DNA of 64,000 nt from G051903925 sp051903925 (GTDB lineage: Bacteria; Pseudomonadota; Alphaproteobacteria; Zavarziniales; Zavarziniaceae), in contig NZ_CP173678.1 of NCBI RefSeq assembly GCF_051903925.1, positions 3,720,001 through 3,784,000 on the forward strand, given 5' to 3'. Of the stretch, positions 44,188-52,601 are shown piece after piece. The translations under genes were made by a program, and so were the position numbers. Under the pieces are notes generated by a model. That model saw only the letters and a program-made list of their open reading frames with translations. It had not been told where the DNA came from and ran no database searches. Position 1 is the stretch's first letter; each line of letters begins with the position of its first letter.

Positions 44188-46332
44188 ATGCGGCGGATGA
44201 CCCAAGCCGTGATGGGGGCCTGTGTGCTTGCCGCCCCCGCCGTGGCGGTCCCCGATACGGCGCGCGCCCAGGAGCAGGACCAGCCCGTCCTGATCCATGC
44301 CGACCAGGTCGTCTATGACGAGCGGTACGATACCGTCACGGCCACCGGTCGGGTCCAGCTGGAGCAGGGCGACCGCGTCCTGATGGCCGACCGCGTGACC
44401 TTCCAGATGGCGCAGGACGTGGTGACGGCGCAGGGCAACGTCGCCCTGATGGAGCCGAGCGGCGACGTCCTGTTCGGCGAGCAGGTCGAACTGCAGGACG
44501 AATTCAAGAACGGCACGATCCAGTCGATCCGGATCCTGCTGATCGACAATTCCCGCATGGCGGCGCAGCGCGGCAGTCGCGTCGACGGCAACACCACCAA
44601 CATGGAGCGGGTGGTCTATTCCCCCTGCGACCTGTGCCAGGACAACCCGACTGCGGCGCCGCTGTGGCAGATCAAGGCCTTTCGCGTCATCCACGACGAG
44701 AAGGACAAGGAGATCCGCTACGAGGACGCGGTGTTCGAGGTCTATGGCGTGCCGATCTTCTACACACCCTATTTCGCGCATCCCGATCCGACGGTGAAGC
44801 GCAAGAGCGGCTTCCTGATTCCCGACTATGGCCGGTCGACCGACCTCGGCTTCCGCATCGCGGCGCCCTATTACTGGGCGATCAACGACAGCAGCGACGT
44901 CACGCTCACGCCGACCTACTATTCCGACGCAGGCGCCCTGCTGTCGTTCGAATACCGGCAGATGACCGAGACGGGCGAGTTCAACATCCGCGGCAGCGGC
45001 ACGATCACCGACCGCACGGACGCCAACGGCAACGAGATCGACGGTGACCAGTTCCGCGGCCACCTGTTCGCCGACGGGCGCTTCAAGCTGAGCGAAGCAT
45101 GGTCCTGGGGCTTCAACATCCAGCGCAGCACCGACGACACCTATCTCCGCCGCTACGAGTTCGGCGGCGGTGATTCGCTGACCAGCACGCTGTTCCTGGA
45201 AATGATCGACGATCGCGACTTCGCCCAGATCTCGACCTATTCCTACCAGGGCCTGCGCGAGACGGACGATCCCGGCCTGACGCCGACCATCCTGCCGCTG
45301 ATCGAGGTCAGCCTGATCAGCAAGCCGGACGACCTGGGCGGCCGCTTCAGCTTCGACTTCAACGCCCTGGCCCTGGAACGGTCGGAGGGGACGGACAGCC
45401 GGCGCCTGTCGAGCGCGGTCGGCTGGCTGCTGCCCTATACCAACGACCTGGGCCAGGTCTGGACGGCCAGCGCCAATGTGCGGGCCGACATCTACAATTC
45501 CAGCGACGTCGTCGACGTCTTTGGCGTGCGCCATTCGGGCGGCACCTATGGCCGCGTCCTGCCCCAGGCGGCGATCGACTGGCGCTGGCCCTTCGTGCGC
45601 AGCGACGGCGAGGTCCGCCAGGTGATCGAGCCGATCGCGGCCCTGGTCCTCGCCCCCTATGGCGGCAATCCCGCCGAGATCCCGAACGAGGACAGCACCA
45701 GCTTCGAGTTCGACGACACCAACGTGTTCCAGACCGACCGCTTCACCGGCATCGACCGCTGGGAGAACGGGCCGCATGCAATGCTGGGCCTGCAGGCGGG
45801 CGTCTATGGCCCGACCGGTGGCTCGACCTCGGTCATGCTGGGCCAGGCCTTCCGCCTGAAGGCCAGCGACGTGATCCCCGTGGGCAGCGGCCTGGACGAT
45901 ACGCGCTCCGACTATGTCGGGCGCATCGACGTGCGCCCATCGGAGTTCATCGACCTGACCCACCGCTTTCGCATCGACCGCGACACCCTGGACTTCGAGC
46001 GCAACGAGATCCGCGCCGTGGTCGGGCCACAGGCGTTCAAGGTCCAGGTCAGCTATGTCTCGCTGGCGGGCCAGGCCGGCAACCTTGAACTGCCGGATCG
46101 CGAGGAACTGTACATGTCGGTCAACGCCAAGCTTGACCGCTTCTGGTCGGCCACCGCCAGTGCGCGGCAGGACCTGATCACCAATGTCACCCTGACGTCT
46201 GGCATCGGCCTCATCTACCGGGATGAGTGCATCGAGTTCGGCACGTTCCTGAGCCGGCGCGAAACCCGCGACCGCGACATAGAGCCGTCGACCTCGCTGA
46301 ATTTCCGGATCCGTCTTCAGAACCTGTCGTGA
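44188..46332 (+). CDS. lptD: LPS assembly protein LptD
   Basis: Outer-membrane barrel of 714 residues that inserts lipopolysaccharide in the outer leaflet. A signal peptide (about 1-28, A-R-A-Q) is followed by a periplasmic LptA-like domain (A-D-Q-V-V-Y-D, T-A-T-G-R-V, A-Q-G-N-V-A-L). A cysteine pair occurs in C-D-L-C-Q-D-N, and a C-terminal cysteine in R-D-E-C-I-E-F-G provides the disulfide to the N-domain. The rest is amphipathic beta strands ending in L-N-F-R-I-R-L. The ATG at 44188 has GGGAG upstream; the ATG at 44164 overlaps lptG and would extend the signal peptide by eight residues. Confidence 0.94.
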   Translation: MRRMTQAVMGACVLAAPAVAVPDTARAQEQDQPVLIHADQVVYDERYDTVTATGRVQLEQGDRVLMADRVTFQMAQDVVTAQGNVALMEPSGDVLFGEQVELQDEFKNGTIQSIRILLIDNSRMAAQRGSRVDGNTTNMERVVYSPCDLCQDNPTAAPLWQIKAFRVIHDEKDKEIRYEDAVFEVYGVPIFYTPYFAHPDPTVKRKSGFLIPDYGRSTDLGFRIAAPYYWAINDSSDVTLTPTYYSDAGALLSFEYRQMTETGEFNIRGSGTITDRTDANGNEIDGDQFRGHLFADGRFKLSEAWSWGFNIQRSTDDTYLRRYEFGGGDSLTSTLFLEMIDDRDFAQISTYSYQGLRETDDPGLTPTILPLIEVSLISKPDDLGGRFSFDFNALALERSEGTDSRRLSSAVGWLLPYTNDLGQVWTASANVRADIYNSSDVVDVFGVRHSGGTYGRVLPQAAIDWRWPFVRSDGEVRQVIEPIAALVLAPYGGNPAEIPNEDSTSFEFDDTNVFQTDRFTGIDRWENGPHAMLGLQAGVYGPTGGSTSVMLGQAFRLKASDVIPVGSGLDDTRSDYVGRIDVRPSEFIDLTHRFRIDRDTLDFERNEIRAVVGPQAFKVQVSYVSLAGQAGNLELPDREELYMSVNAKLDRFWSATASARQDLITNVTLTSGIGLIYRDECIEFGTFLSRRETRDRDIEPSTSLNFRIRLQNLS

Positions 46333-46376
46333 CTTCGATAATGTCCCGTTGGGGGCACGCGGAATCGAGTGGAGTG

Positions 46377-47684
46377 ATGCGTCGTCTTTTCATAGCCCCT
46401 GCCCTTGCGACCCTGATCGCAGGGCCGTTGTCGCCTGGTCCCGCGACTGCCGTCCTTCTGACCCCGCTCCTCCTTGCCGCTCCGGCGCATGCCCAGGATT
46501 CGATGGGCATCGCCGCCGTCGTGAATGACGAGATCATCACCGAGTGGGAATTGCAGCAGCGCGTCGACCTGGTGGTCGGCGCCGCCGGCCAGGGCGCCTC
46601 GCCCGAGGCGCGGCAGCGCCTGCGGCCGCAGATCCTGCGCGACCTGATCGACGAGACGCTTGAGATCCAGGAGGCGAAGGAACGCGGGATCGAGGCGACG
46701 CAGCAGGAAATCGACGACGCGGTTGCCAACATCGCCGCGTCCAACAACATGACCAACAGCCAGTTCGAGACGATGCTGGCGGGCTCCGGCATCAGCATCA
46801 AGACCCTGCGCCGCCAGGTCCAGGCCCAGCTCGTCTGGGGCCGCTTCGTCAACCGCATGTACGGCACCCGCCTCAGCGTCGGCGAGGAAGTGGTGAACGC
46901 CACGCTGGACCGCATGAAGGCGAACGAGGGCCAGCCCGAGATGCAGGTGGCCGAGATCGTCATCTCGGTCGATGCGCCCGAGTTCGAATACAGCGCCCAG
47001 CAGCAGGCCCTGTCGCTCTACGAGCAGCTGAAGGCAGGCGCGCAGTTCCGCGCCGTCGCACGCCAGTTCTCGCAGGCGCCGACGGCGGCGGTGGGCGGTG
47101 ACCTGGGCTGGATCCAGCCGGGCCAGATGGCACCGGAAGTCGACGCCATCCTGGCCCAGATGCCGCCCGGTGCCATCAGCCAGCCGATCCGCACCGCCTC
47201 CGGCTATTCGATCGTGGCCCTGATCGACCGGCGTGACGCCAACGCGCAGAAGCAGCCGCAGCTGGAACTGGATCTGCGCCACATCATGTTCCCGATGGCC
47301 GCGGGTGCCACGGCGGAGCGCATGGCCGACCAGCAGGGCGCCGCCAGCGCCGCCTCCGCCGAACTCGGCGATTGCGGCAAGGTCGACGAGGTCGCGCGCA
47401 AGCATGGCGCCGAAAGCGTGCGCAACATGGGCGTGGTCAACGTCACCTCCCTGCCCCAGCAGTTCCGCGAGGCGATCAGCTACCTGGGGCCAGGCCAGGC
47501 CACGCCGCCGATCCAGGCGGGCGAGGCCCTGCACATCTTCCTGGTCTGCGACCGGATCGAGAAGCCGGTGGGTCCGGTCTCGCGCGACGACGTGATGGCC
47601 GCCCTCGAACAGCAGCAGCTGAACATGCTGGGCCGCCGCCACCTGCGCGACCTGCGCCGCGACGCCAACGTCGAGATCCGGTGA
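46377..47684 (+). CDS. surA: Periplasmic chaperone/peptidyl-prolyl isomerase SurA
   Basis: Periplasmic folding factor of 435 residues for outer-membrane proteins, including LptD. A signal peptide (about 1-41) is followed by the SurA N-terminal domain (V-V-N-D-E-I-I-T-E-W-E-L at about 49-60, with Q-I-L-R-D-L-I-D-E). Parvulin domain 1 (about 195-290, G-G-D-L-G-W-I) and a diverged second one (about 300-400) follow. The start is uncertain: ATG 46377 and ATG 46341 are both in frame; the first has GGAG close by and gives a normal signal peptide. Between lptD and pdxA, whose GTG overlaps its stop. Confidence 0.9.
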   Translation: MRRLFIAPALATLIAGPLSPGPATAVLLTPLLLAAPAHAQDSMGIAAVVNDEIITEWELQQRVDLVVGAAGQGASPEARQRLRPQILRDLIDETLEIQEAKERGIEATQQEIDDAVANIAASNNMTNSQFETMLAGSGISIKTLRRQVQAQLVWGRFVNRMYGTRLSVGEEVVNATLDRMKANEGQPEMQVAEIVISVDAPEFEYSAQQQALSLYEQLKAGAQFRAVARQFSQAPTAAVGGDLGWIQPGQMAPEVDAILAQMPPGAISQPIRTASGYSIVALIDRRDANAQKQPQLELDLRHIMFPMAAGATAERMADQQGAASAASAELGDCGKVDEVARKHGAESVRNMGVVNVTSLPQQFREAISYLGPGQATPPIQAGEALHIFLVCDRIEKPVGPVSRDDVMAALEQQQLNMLGRRHLRDLRRDANVEIR

Positions 47685-48694
47685 CCGTGCCGGACGGCGG
47701 CCTGCCCCTGGCCCTGACCATGGGCGAGCCGGCGGGCATCGGCGGCGAACTGGCCCTGGCCGCGTGGGCCCGTCGGGCGGAGGGGGTTCCCCCGTTCTTC
47801 GTCCTGGATGACCCGGACCGGCTGCGGATACTGGCCGGTAGCCTGGGCTGGGACGTTCCGATCGCCGTCATGGCGCCGGACCAGGTCGCGGAACAGGCGC
47901 GCGCCGTCTTCGCCGCCGCCCTGCCCGTCGTGCCACTGCCGCAGCCCGTCCGGGCGACGTCGGGCCACCCGACGCCCGTGACCGCCGCGGCCGTGATGGG
48001 TGCGATCGAAACGGCCGTGGCCCTGGTCAGGGCCGGCCAGGCCGGCGCCGTCGTCACCAACCCGGTGCAGAAGGAAACCCTCTACGCGGCCGGATTCCGC
48101 CATCCGGGCCAGACCGAGTTCCTGGGTGCGCTGGCCGGCGTTGAGCGGCCGATCATGATGCTGGCCGCCCCCGAATTGCGCGTCGTGCCGGTCACGGTCC
48201 ACATCCCGCTGGCCGAGGTGCCGCACCGCCTGACGGCTGAGGCCATCGTCCATGCCGGGCGCGTCACCCATGCCGCCATGCGCGACTGGTTCGGCATCGC
48301 CACGCCACGGCTGGCCGTCGCCGGACTGAACCCCCACGCCGGCGAAGGCGGCAGCCTGGGGCGGGAGGAGGAGACGATCATCGCGCCGGCGCTGGCGGCG
48401 CTGCAGGCCGACGGCATCGCCGTGCGCGGCCCGGTTCCGCCCGATGCCCTGTTCACGGCGGCCGCCAGGCCCGGCTATGACGCCGCCCTGTGCATGTACC
48501 ATGACCAGGCGCTGATCCCGCTCAAGGCCCTGGCCTTCGACGATGGTGTGAACCTGACCCTCGGCCTGCCGTTCGTGCGCACCTCACCCGACCATGGCAC
48601 GGCGCTCGACATTGCCGGCACGGGTAAGGCCCGGCCCGATGCCCTGCTGGCGGCGCTGCGCCTGGGTCAGCGCCTGGCCTCCCGGGCGACGTGA
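47681..48694 (+). CDS. pdxA: 4-hydroxythreonine-4-phosphate dehydrogenase
   Basis: NAD-dependent enzyme of 337 residues in pyridoxal phosphate synthesis. T-M-G-E-P-A-G-I-G-G-E (about 14-24), K-E-T-L near 131, the H-P-G-Q-T-E-F-L-G-A-L motif, G-L-N-P-H-A-G-E-G-G, Y-H-D-Q-A-L-I-P-L-K and P-D-H-G-T-A-L-D-I-A-G are typical. The GTG at 47681 overlaps the surA stop (GTGA), and the stop overlaps the rsmA start the same way, so the three are translationally coupled. A second GTG at 47687 is an alternative start. Confidence 0.95.
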   Translation: MTVPDGGLPLALTMGEPAGIGGELALAAWARRAEGVPPFFVLDDPDRLRILAGSLGWDVPIAVMAPDQVAEQARAVFAAALPVVPLPQPVRATSGHPTPVTAAAVMGAIETAVALVRAGQAGAVVTNPVQKETLYAAGFRHPGQTEFLGALAGVERPIMMLAAPELRVVPVTVHIPLAEVPHRLTAEAIVHAGRVTHAAMRDWFGIATPRLAVAGLNPHAGEGGSLGREEETIIAPALAALQADGIAVRGPVPPDALFTAAARPGYDAALCMYHDQALIPLKALAFDDGVNLTLGLPFVRTSPDHGTALDIAGTGKARPDALLAALRLGQRLASRAT

Positions 48695-49548
48695 GCGACC
48701 TGCCCCCCTTGCGCGAGGTCATCGCGCGCCATGGCCTGGACGCGCGCAAGGCGCTGGGCCAGAACTTCCTGCTGGATCTCAACCTGACTGGCCGGATCGC
48801 GCGGGCGGCGGGGCCGTTTGGCGACCATCCCGTCTACGAGGTGGGGCCGGGTCCCGGCGGCCTGACCCGTGCCCTGCTCGATGCCGGCGCCAGCCAGGTC
48901 GTCGCTGTCGAGAAGGACGCGCGCTGCCTCGACGCCCTGGCGGAGGTGGCGGCGCATCATGAGGGCCGGCTGCACGTCGTGCCGGGCGACGCCCTGAAGG
49001 TCGATGAGCCCAGCCTGCTGGACGGCCGGCGGGCCATCGTCGCCGCGAACCTCCCCTACAATGTCGCGACCGTGCTCCTGGCCAAGTGGCTGGAGCAGGA
49101 AGCCTGGCCGCCCTGGTGGCTGCACCTCACCCTGATGTTCCAGAAGGAAGTGGCGGAGCGCCTGGTCGCCCAGCCTGGGACGCACGCCTATGGCCGCCTG
49201 TCGATCCTGGTGCAGTGGCGCGCGCGCGCCAGCGCCCTGTTCGACATCGGGCCAAAGGCGTTCGTGCCGCCGCCCAAGGTGACCTCCACCGTCGTCCGGA
49301 TCGAGCCGCTGGCCACGCCGGTCGCCCCCGCCGATCGCCAATGGCTGACGCGGGTGACGGCCATGGCCTTTGGCCAGCGCCGCAAGATGCTGCGCCAGAG
49401 CCTGAAGCCGCTGGGCGGCGGGGCGCTTGCCGAGGAGGCCGGCGTGGCCCCGGAGGCCAGGCCCGAAGATCTCGACATTCCCGCCTTCTGCGCCCTTGCC
49501 CGCGCCGCCCAGGGGCGTGCCCAGGCCGCTGACCCCTCGCCCGGCTGA
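48691..49548 (+). CDS. rsmA: 16S rRNA (adenine1518-N6/adenine1519-N6) dimethyltransferase
   Basis: SAM-dependent methyltransferase of 285 residues (KsgA) that dimethylates two adenosines near the 3' end of 16S rRNA during small-subunit assembly. A-L-G-Q-N-F-L-L-D (about 21-29), V-G-P-G-P-G-G-L-T-R and the catalytic N-L-P-Y-N-V motif (about 118-123) are clear. P-P-P-K-V-T-S-T-V-V lies in the C-terminal part. The GTG start overlaps the pdxA stop. It ends the lptF-surA-pdxA operon. Confidence 0.96.
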   Translation: MSDLPPLREVIARHGLDARKALGQNFLLDLNLTGRIARAAGPFGDHPVYEVGPGPGGLTRALLDAGASQVVAVEKDARCLDALAEVAAHHEGRLHVVPGDALKVDEPSLLDGRRAIVAANLPYNVATVLLAKWLEQEAWPPWWLHLTLMFQKEVAERLVAQPGTHAYGRLSILVQWRARASALFDIGPKAFVPPPKVTSTVVRIEPLATPVAPADRQWLTRVTAMAFGQRRKMLRQSLKPLGGGALAEEAGVAPEARPEDLDIPAFCALARAAQGRAQAADPSPG

Positions 49549-49605
49549 GCCGTTCGCGTCATGCTGGCCCCGCCCCCACCAGAAGGGCCGGAAACGCGAG
49601 GCAGC

Positions 49606-50499
49606 ATGGACCGCTTCAGGATCGGCACGATCGACGTCCACCGGATCGAGGAATGGCAGGGCGGTTTCGCCGCCCCGGCCGAGCTGTTCCAGGGCTTTAC
49701 GGCCGAGGGCTGGCAGCCGCTCGAACAGGGCTTCGTGCCCGACTATTACGATCCGGGCAGCGGGCGGCTCTATGCCTTCCTGCAAAGCTGGGTTCTGGAC
49801 ACCGGCGCCGTCCGCATCCTGTTCGATACCGGGGCCGGCGATGACAAGGAGCGGCCCAACCTGCCGGTCTTCCATCGCCTGAAGACCGGTTTCCTCGATC
49901 GCCTGGCGGCCGCTGGCTTCCAGCCCGGCGACATCGACGTCGTCGTATGTTCCCACATCCATGTCGATCATGTCGGCTGGAACACGCGGCTGGTCGATGG
50001 CCGCTGGCAGGCGACCTTTCCCAATGCGCGCTATGTCCTGCCGCTGGCCGACCGCGACTACTGGGATCCGCTGATCCCGCGAGGGCCAGCGAACCCGATC
50101 GGCCAGGCGGTCAATGCCGGCATGTTCGACGACAGCGTACGGCCGATCATGGCGGCGGGCCGCGCCGAATGGGCGGGCGACGGGTTCGAGGTGGCCCCCG
50201 GCATCACGCTGTCCGCCTGCCCCGGCCACACGCCCGGCAGCATGACGATGGAGGTGCGCTCCGGCGGGCAGGTGGCGATGTTCGTGGGCGATGTCGTGCA
50301 CCACCCCGCCCAGATCCACCGGCCGGAATGGAACAGCATCTTCTGCGAGGACCCGGACCAGGCCCGGGCGACGCGGCGCGCCGTGCTGGGCCGCGCCGCC
50401 GACAGCCAGGCCCTGCTGGTCCCCGCGCATTTCGGCGGCGCCCACGTTGCGCGCGTGCTGCGCGACGGCCGCGGCTTCCGGCCCGTCCTGCCGCGCTGA
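49606..50499 (+). CDS. Metallo-beta-lactamase-fold hydrolase
   Basis: Cytoplasmic two-metal hydrolase of 297 residues. The metal ligands are S-H-I-H-V-D-H-V-G-W (about 119-128), H in C-P-G-H-T-P-G-S-M and D in V-G-D-V-V-H-H, with a further H near the C-terminus (P-A-H-F-G-G). The overall plan resembles quorum-quenching lactonase or quinoprotein-relay-type MBL proteins, but none can be chosen. ATG 49606 has GAGG seven bases upstream; ATG 49561 would add a proline-rich 15 residues. It is 57 bases after rsmA and converges on gmk. Confidence 0.85.
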   Translation: MDRFRIGTIDVHRIEEWQGGFAAPAELFQGFTAEGWQPLEQGFVPDYYDPGSGRLYAFLQSWVLDTGAVRILFDTGAGDDKERPNLPVFHRLKTGFLDRLAAAGFQPGDIDVVVCSHIHVDHVGWNTRLVDGRWQATFPNARYVLPLADRDYWDPLIPRGPANPIGQAVNAGMFDDSVRPIMAAGRAEWAGDGFEVAPGITLSACPGHTPGSMTMEVRSGGQVAMFVGDVVHHPAQIHRPEWNSIFCEDPDQARATRRAVLGRAADSQALLVPAHFGGAHVARVLRDGRGFRPVLPR

Positions 50500-50505
50500 C
50501 GCGGC

Positions 50506-51141
50506 CTAGTCCGCGCGGAGTGTGGCCACGAACTCGGGCAGGGTCTTCATGCGGCGGCGCTTCAGGCGCTCGGCCGTCAGGATCGCCTTCAGCCGGGCCA
50601 GGCTCTCGTCCAGGTCGTCGTTCACGATGATGTACTCGTACTCGGCATAATGGCTCATCTCGTCCGCCGCCTTGGACATGCGGGCGGCGATCACCTCGTC
50701 CGGGTCCTGGGCGCGGCCCATCAGCCGGGTGCGGAGTGCCGACTTGTCGGGCGGCAGGATGAAGACGCTGACCAGGTCGTCGCGCGTCTTCTGCGCCACC
50801 TGCTGCGTGCCCTGCCAGTCGATGTCGAACAGCACGTCGTGCCCTGCGGCCAGGGCTTCGTGCACGGGGGCGGCGGGGGTACCGTAGCGATTGCCGAACA
50901 CGGTCGCGTGTTCCAGCATCTCGCCCCGCTCGACCATCCCCTCGAACGTCGGATGGTCGACGAAGTAATAGTCGCGCCCCTCCACCTCGCCCGGGCGCGG
51001 CGTCCGGGTGGTGGCCGAGACCGACATGCGCAGGTTGGTGTCCTGGGCCAGGATCAGGCGTGACAGCGTCGTCTTCCCCGCGCCGGAGGGCGAGGACAGG
51101 ACGAGCATCAGCCCACGGCGTTCGATGTCTTCGTGCTTCAT
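50506..51141 (-). CDS. gmk: Guanylate kinase
   Basis: Cytoplasmic enzyme of 211 residues phosphorylating GMP/dGMP to the diphosphate. The P-loop S-S-P-S-G-A-G-K-T-T (about 16-25), R-T-P-R-P-G-E-V and F-G-N-R-Y-G-T-P (GMP-binding) and D-I-D-W-Q-G-T-Q-Q are characteristic. ATG 51141 overlaps the yicC stop (the two share 51139-51140), so translation is coupled; the ORF is open upstream but without similarity. Confidence 0.96.
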   Translation of the reverse strand: MKHEDIERRGLMLVLSSPSGAGKTTLSRLILAQDTNLRMSVSATTRTPRPGEVEGRDYYFVDHPTFEGMVERGEMLEHATVFGNRYGTPAAPVHEALAAGHDVLFDIDWQGTQQVAQKTRDDLVSVFILPPDKSALRTRLMGRAQDPDEVIAARMSKAADEMSHYAEYEYIIVNDDLDESLARLKAILTAERLKRRRMKTLPEFVATLRAD

Positions 51142-52013
51142 TCGACGTTCTGCACCTGCTCGCGCAGCCTCTCGATCGCCGCCTTCAGCTCCAGGCCCAG
51201 GCGGGTCAGTTCGATATCGGCCGACTTGGAACACAAGGTATTGGCCTCGCGCAGGAATTCCTGGGTCAGGAAGTCCAGGCGGCGGCCCACGGCGGCACCC
51301 TCGGCCAGCAGATCGCGCGCCTGCTCGACATGGGCGCCCAGGCGGTCCAGTTCCTCGCGCACATCGGCGCGCGCGGCCAGGACGGCTGCTTCCTGCACGA
51401 TGCGCTCCGGCGGGACGGCCCCCGCGAACAGCGCCTCGATCTGCTGCACCATGCGGCTGCGCAACGCCTCGGGCTGGCGGGCGGCGGCCACGATCGCCTT
51501 CAGGCGCAGCTCCTCGATCTCGGCCACCAGGCCATCCAGCACGACGTGCAGGCGCCGCCCCTCCGCATCGCGCGCCGCGACCAGGCCGTCCAGCGCCTGG
51601 GCCAGGGCGGCCAGCACGGTGCGATCGCGCGCGGCGTCGTCGGCCTTCACGTCTTCCGGTTCGGTCCGCTCGATCACCCCGGGCAGGGCCAGCAGGCCGT
51701 CAATGCTGGGCGCTGCCAGGCCCGTTCCCACGTCGTGCGCCACGGCCAGGTACTGCTCCAGCACCGCCCGGTTCACGCGGAAGGCAGGGGCCGCGCGGGT
51801 CCGCTCCATCTGCAGGCTGGCGCTCACATTGCCGCGGCGCAGGCGTTCGCCGACGCGCGTGCGGACCTCCGCCTCGACCTGTTCCAGGCCCGGCGGCAGC
51901 TTCAGGCGCAGGTCGAGCGAGCGGCCATTCACGCTGCGCAGGTCCCAGACCCAGGACTGGGTGCCGTCCAGCCCCTCCGCGCGGGCGTAGCCGGTCATGC
52001 TTGAAACCGTCAT
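51138..52013 (-). CDS. YicC family endoribonuclease-like protein
   Basis: 291-residue protein of the YicC/YloC family, an RNA-cleaving family with E. coli and Bacillus members that act on sRNA or mRNA. It begins M-T-V-S-S-M-T-G-Y-A-R and contains S-V-N-G-R-S-L-D-L-R near 29-38 and the C-terminal K-A-A-I-E-R-L-R-E-Q-V-Q-N-V-E. It is the upstream partner of gmk in a known pairing. The ATG at 52013 gives the expected start; the frame is open to 52136 but without similarity. Confidence 0.9.
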   Translation of the reverse strand: MTVSSMTGYARAEGLDGTQSWVWDLRSVNGRSLDLRLKLPPGLEQVEAEVRTRVGERLRRGNVSASLQMERTRAAPAFRVNRAVLEQYLAVAHDVGTGLAAPSIDGLLALPGVIERTEPEDVKADDAARDRTVLAALAQALDGLVAARDAEGRRLHVVLDGLVAEIEELRLKAIVAAARQPEALRSRMVQQIEALFAGAVPPERIVQEAAVLAARADVREELDRLGAHVEQARDLLAEGAAVGRRLDFLTQEFLREANTLCSKSADIELTRLGLELKAAIERLREQVQNVE

Positions 52014-52120
52014 CGGGTCAATTCGGCCATGGATGTTGGGGAAAACCGTGCCCCTCCTACCATGGGGCGGGCGACCGTGCGACAGCGAAGCGCCGCGGCC
52101 CGGCCGCCTTTTCCCCGCAG

Positions 52121-52143
52121 GTCTTTTGCGTCGCACAAAAGAC
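52121..52143. promoter_or_regulatory. Inverted repeat immediately upstream of the peptide-locus promoter
   Basis: GTCTTTTG (52121-52128) and CAAAAGAC (52136-52143) are perfect inverse complements around CGTCGCA. The right arm abuts the -35-like TTGCCA at 52144, where a regulator could act. The AT-rich arms stand out from the surrounding GC-rich sequence. Confidence 0.45.
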
Positions 52144-52173
52144 TTGCCAAGCTGGCCCGGACTCGCGTTAAGC
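52144..52173 (+). promoter_or_regulatory. Weak candidate promoter of the short peptide locus
   Basis: TTGCCA (52144-52149), 18 bases, then TTAAGC (52168-52173). The -10 hexamer is poor; a transcription start near 52180 would give a leader of about 30 bases before the peptide start. Confidence 0.3.
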
Positions 52174-52210
52174 TGTCATCAGGTTTCAACAACGGGAAGG
52201 AGGTGGTCCA

Positions 52211-52285
52211 GTGTCTCATTGTTCAGAGCCGCGGTCCAAGGCGGTGCTTCGGAGCCTTGACTTTGTGAAGGCCCACCTCGCCTGA
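52211..52285 (+). CDS. 24-residue peptide with strong ribosome site
   Basis: Short open frame, GTG start, beginning M-S-H-C-S-E-P-R-S-K and ending F-V-K-A-H-L-A. It is preceded at 5-13 bases by a near-perfect ribosome site, AAGGAGGTGG (52197-52206), much stronger than those of most genes here. The frame is intact, ends in TGA and is followed by two hairpins and a clear terminator, so a ~200-base transcript is likely. The 3' part (CCACCTC, 52273-52279) is complementary to the ribosome site GAGGTGG (52200-52206), which could let the message shut itself. Either a real small protein or a leader/sRNA. I do not recognise the peptide with certainty. Confidence 0.6.
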   Translation: MSHCSEPRSKAVLRSLDFVKAHLA

Positions 52286-52337
52286 ACCAGCACGCCTGAG
52301 CGCAGGCGCGGCCGTCCTGGCCGCGGACTGACAATGG

Positions 52338-52380
52338 AAGAGCCGCCCCGGGGACGACCCGCGGCGGCTCTTCTGTTTTC
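52338..52380 (+). terminator. Rho-independent terminator of the short peptide/RNA locus
   Basis: AAGAGCCGCC (52338-52347) pairs perfectly with GGCGGCTCTT (52363-52372), followed by CTGTTTTC. A 10-bp stem with a T-run is strong evidence that a transcript ends here, about 85 bases after the peptide stop. Confidence 0.8.
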
Positions 52381-52418
52381 TGGCTTCTGGCATCTGGTTT
52401 CTGGCTTCTGGCATCTGG
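52377..52418. repeat. Exact 21-bp tandem duplication
   Basis: The unit TTTCTGGCTTCTGGCATCTGG is present at 52377-52397 and again at 52398-52418, directly after the terminator. Within it, CTTCTGG/CATCTGG sub-repeats recur. It looks like a slipped-strand duplication; the first T's belong to the terminator tail. Confidence 0.85.
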
Positions 52419-52601
52419 CCTGTCTCCAGCCTCCCCCCGGCCCCGGTCTTTCGGCCCACACCGTCGGGTCCTGACGCTTCCCGGCGTCGCGCCAGCAGCC
52501 AAGGGACAGAGTCGCGACTATCTCGATCAGTTGTCGATTTCATCTCAACTTTCGCGCGGGTTTTCATGAGTCGTTAAGGGGCGGCGTCAGACCATCGCCG
52601 C

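Larger units (their letters stand above)
52286..52601. other. Intergenic region between the peptide locus and the sensor kinase
   Basis: Holds a hairpin CGCGGCC-GTCCT-GGCCGCG (52307-52325), the terminator at 52338, the 21-bp tandem repeat at 52377-52418 and about 180 bases before the kinase gene. In the last part GAGTC (52568) and TTAA are the only short motifs of note; no convincing promoter was found. Confidence 0.5.

Noticed and set aside
52377..52418. CRISPR or coding repeat at the 21-bp duplication
   Set aside because: Only two adjacent copies, no spacers, outside any supported gene.
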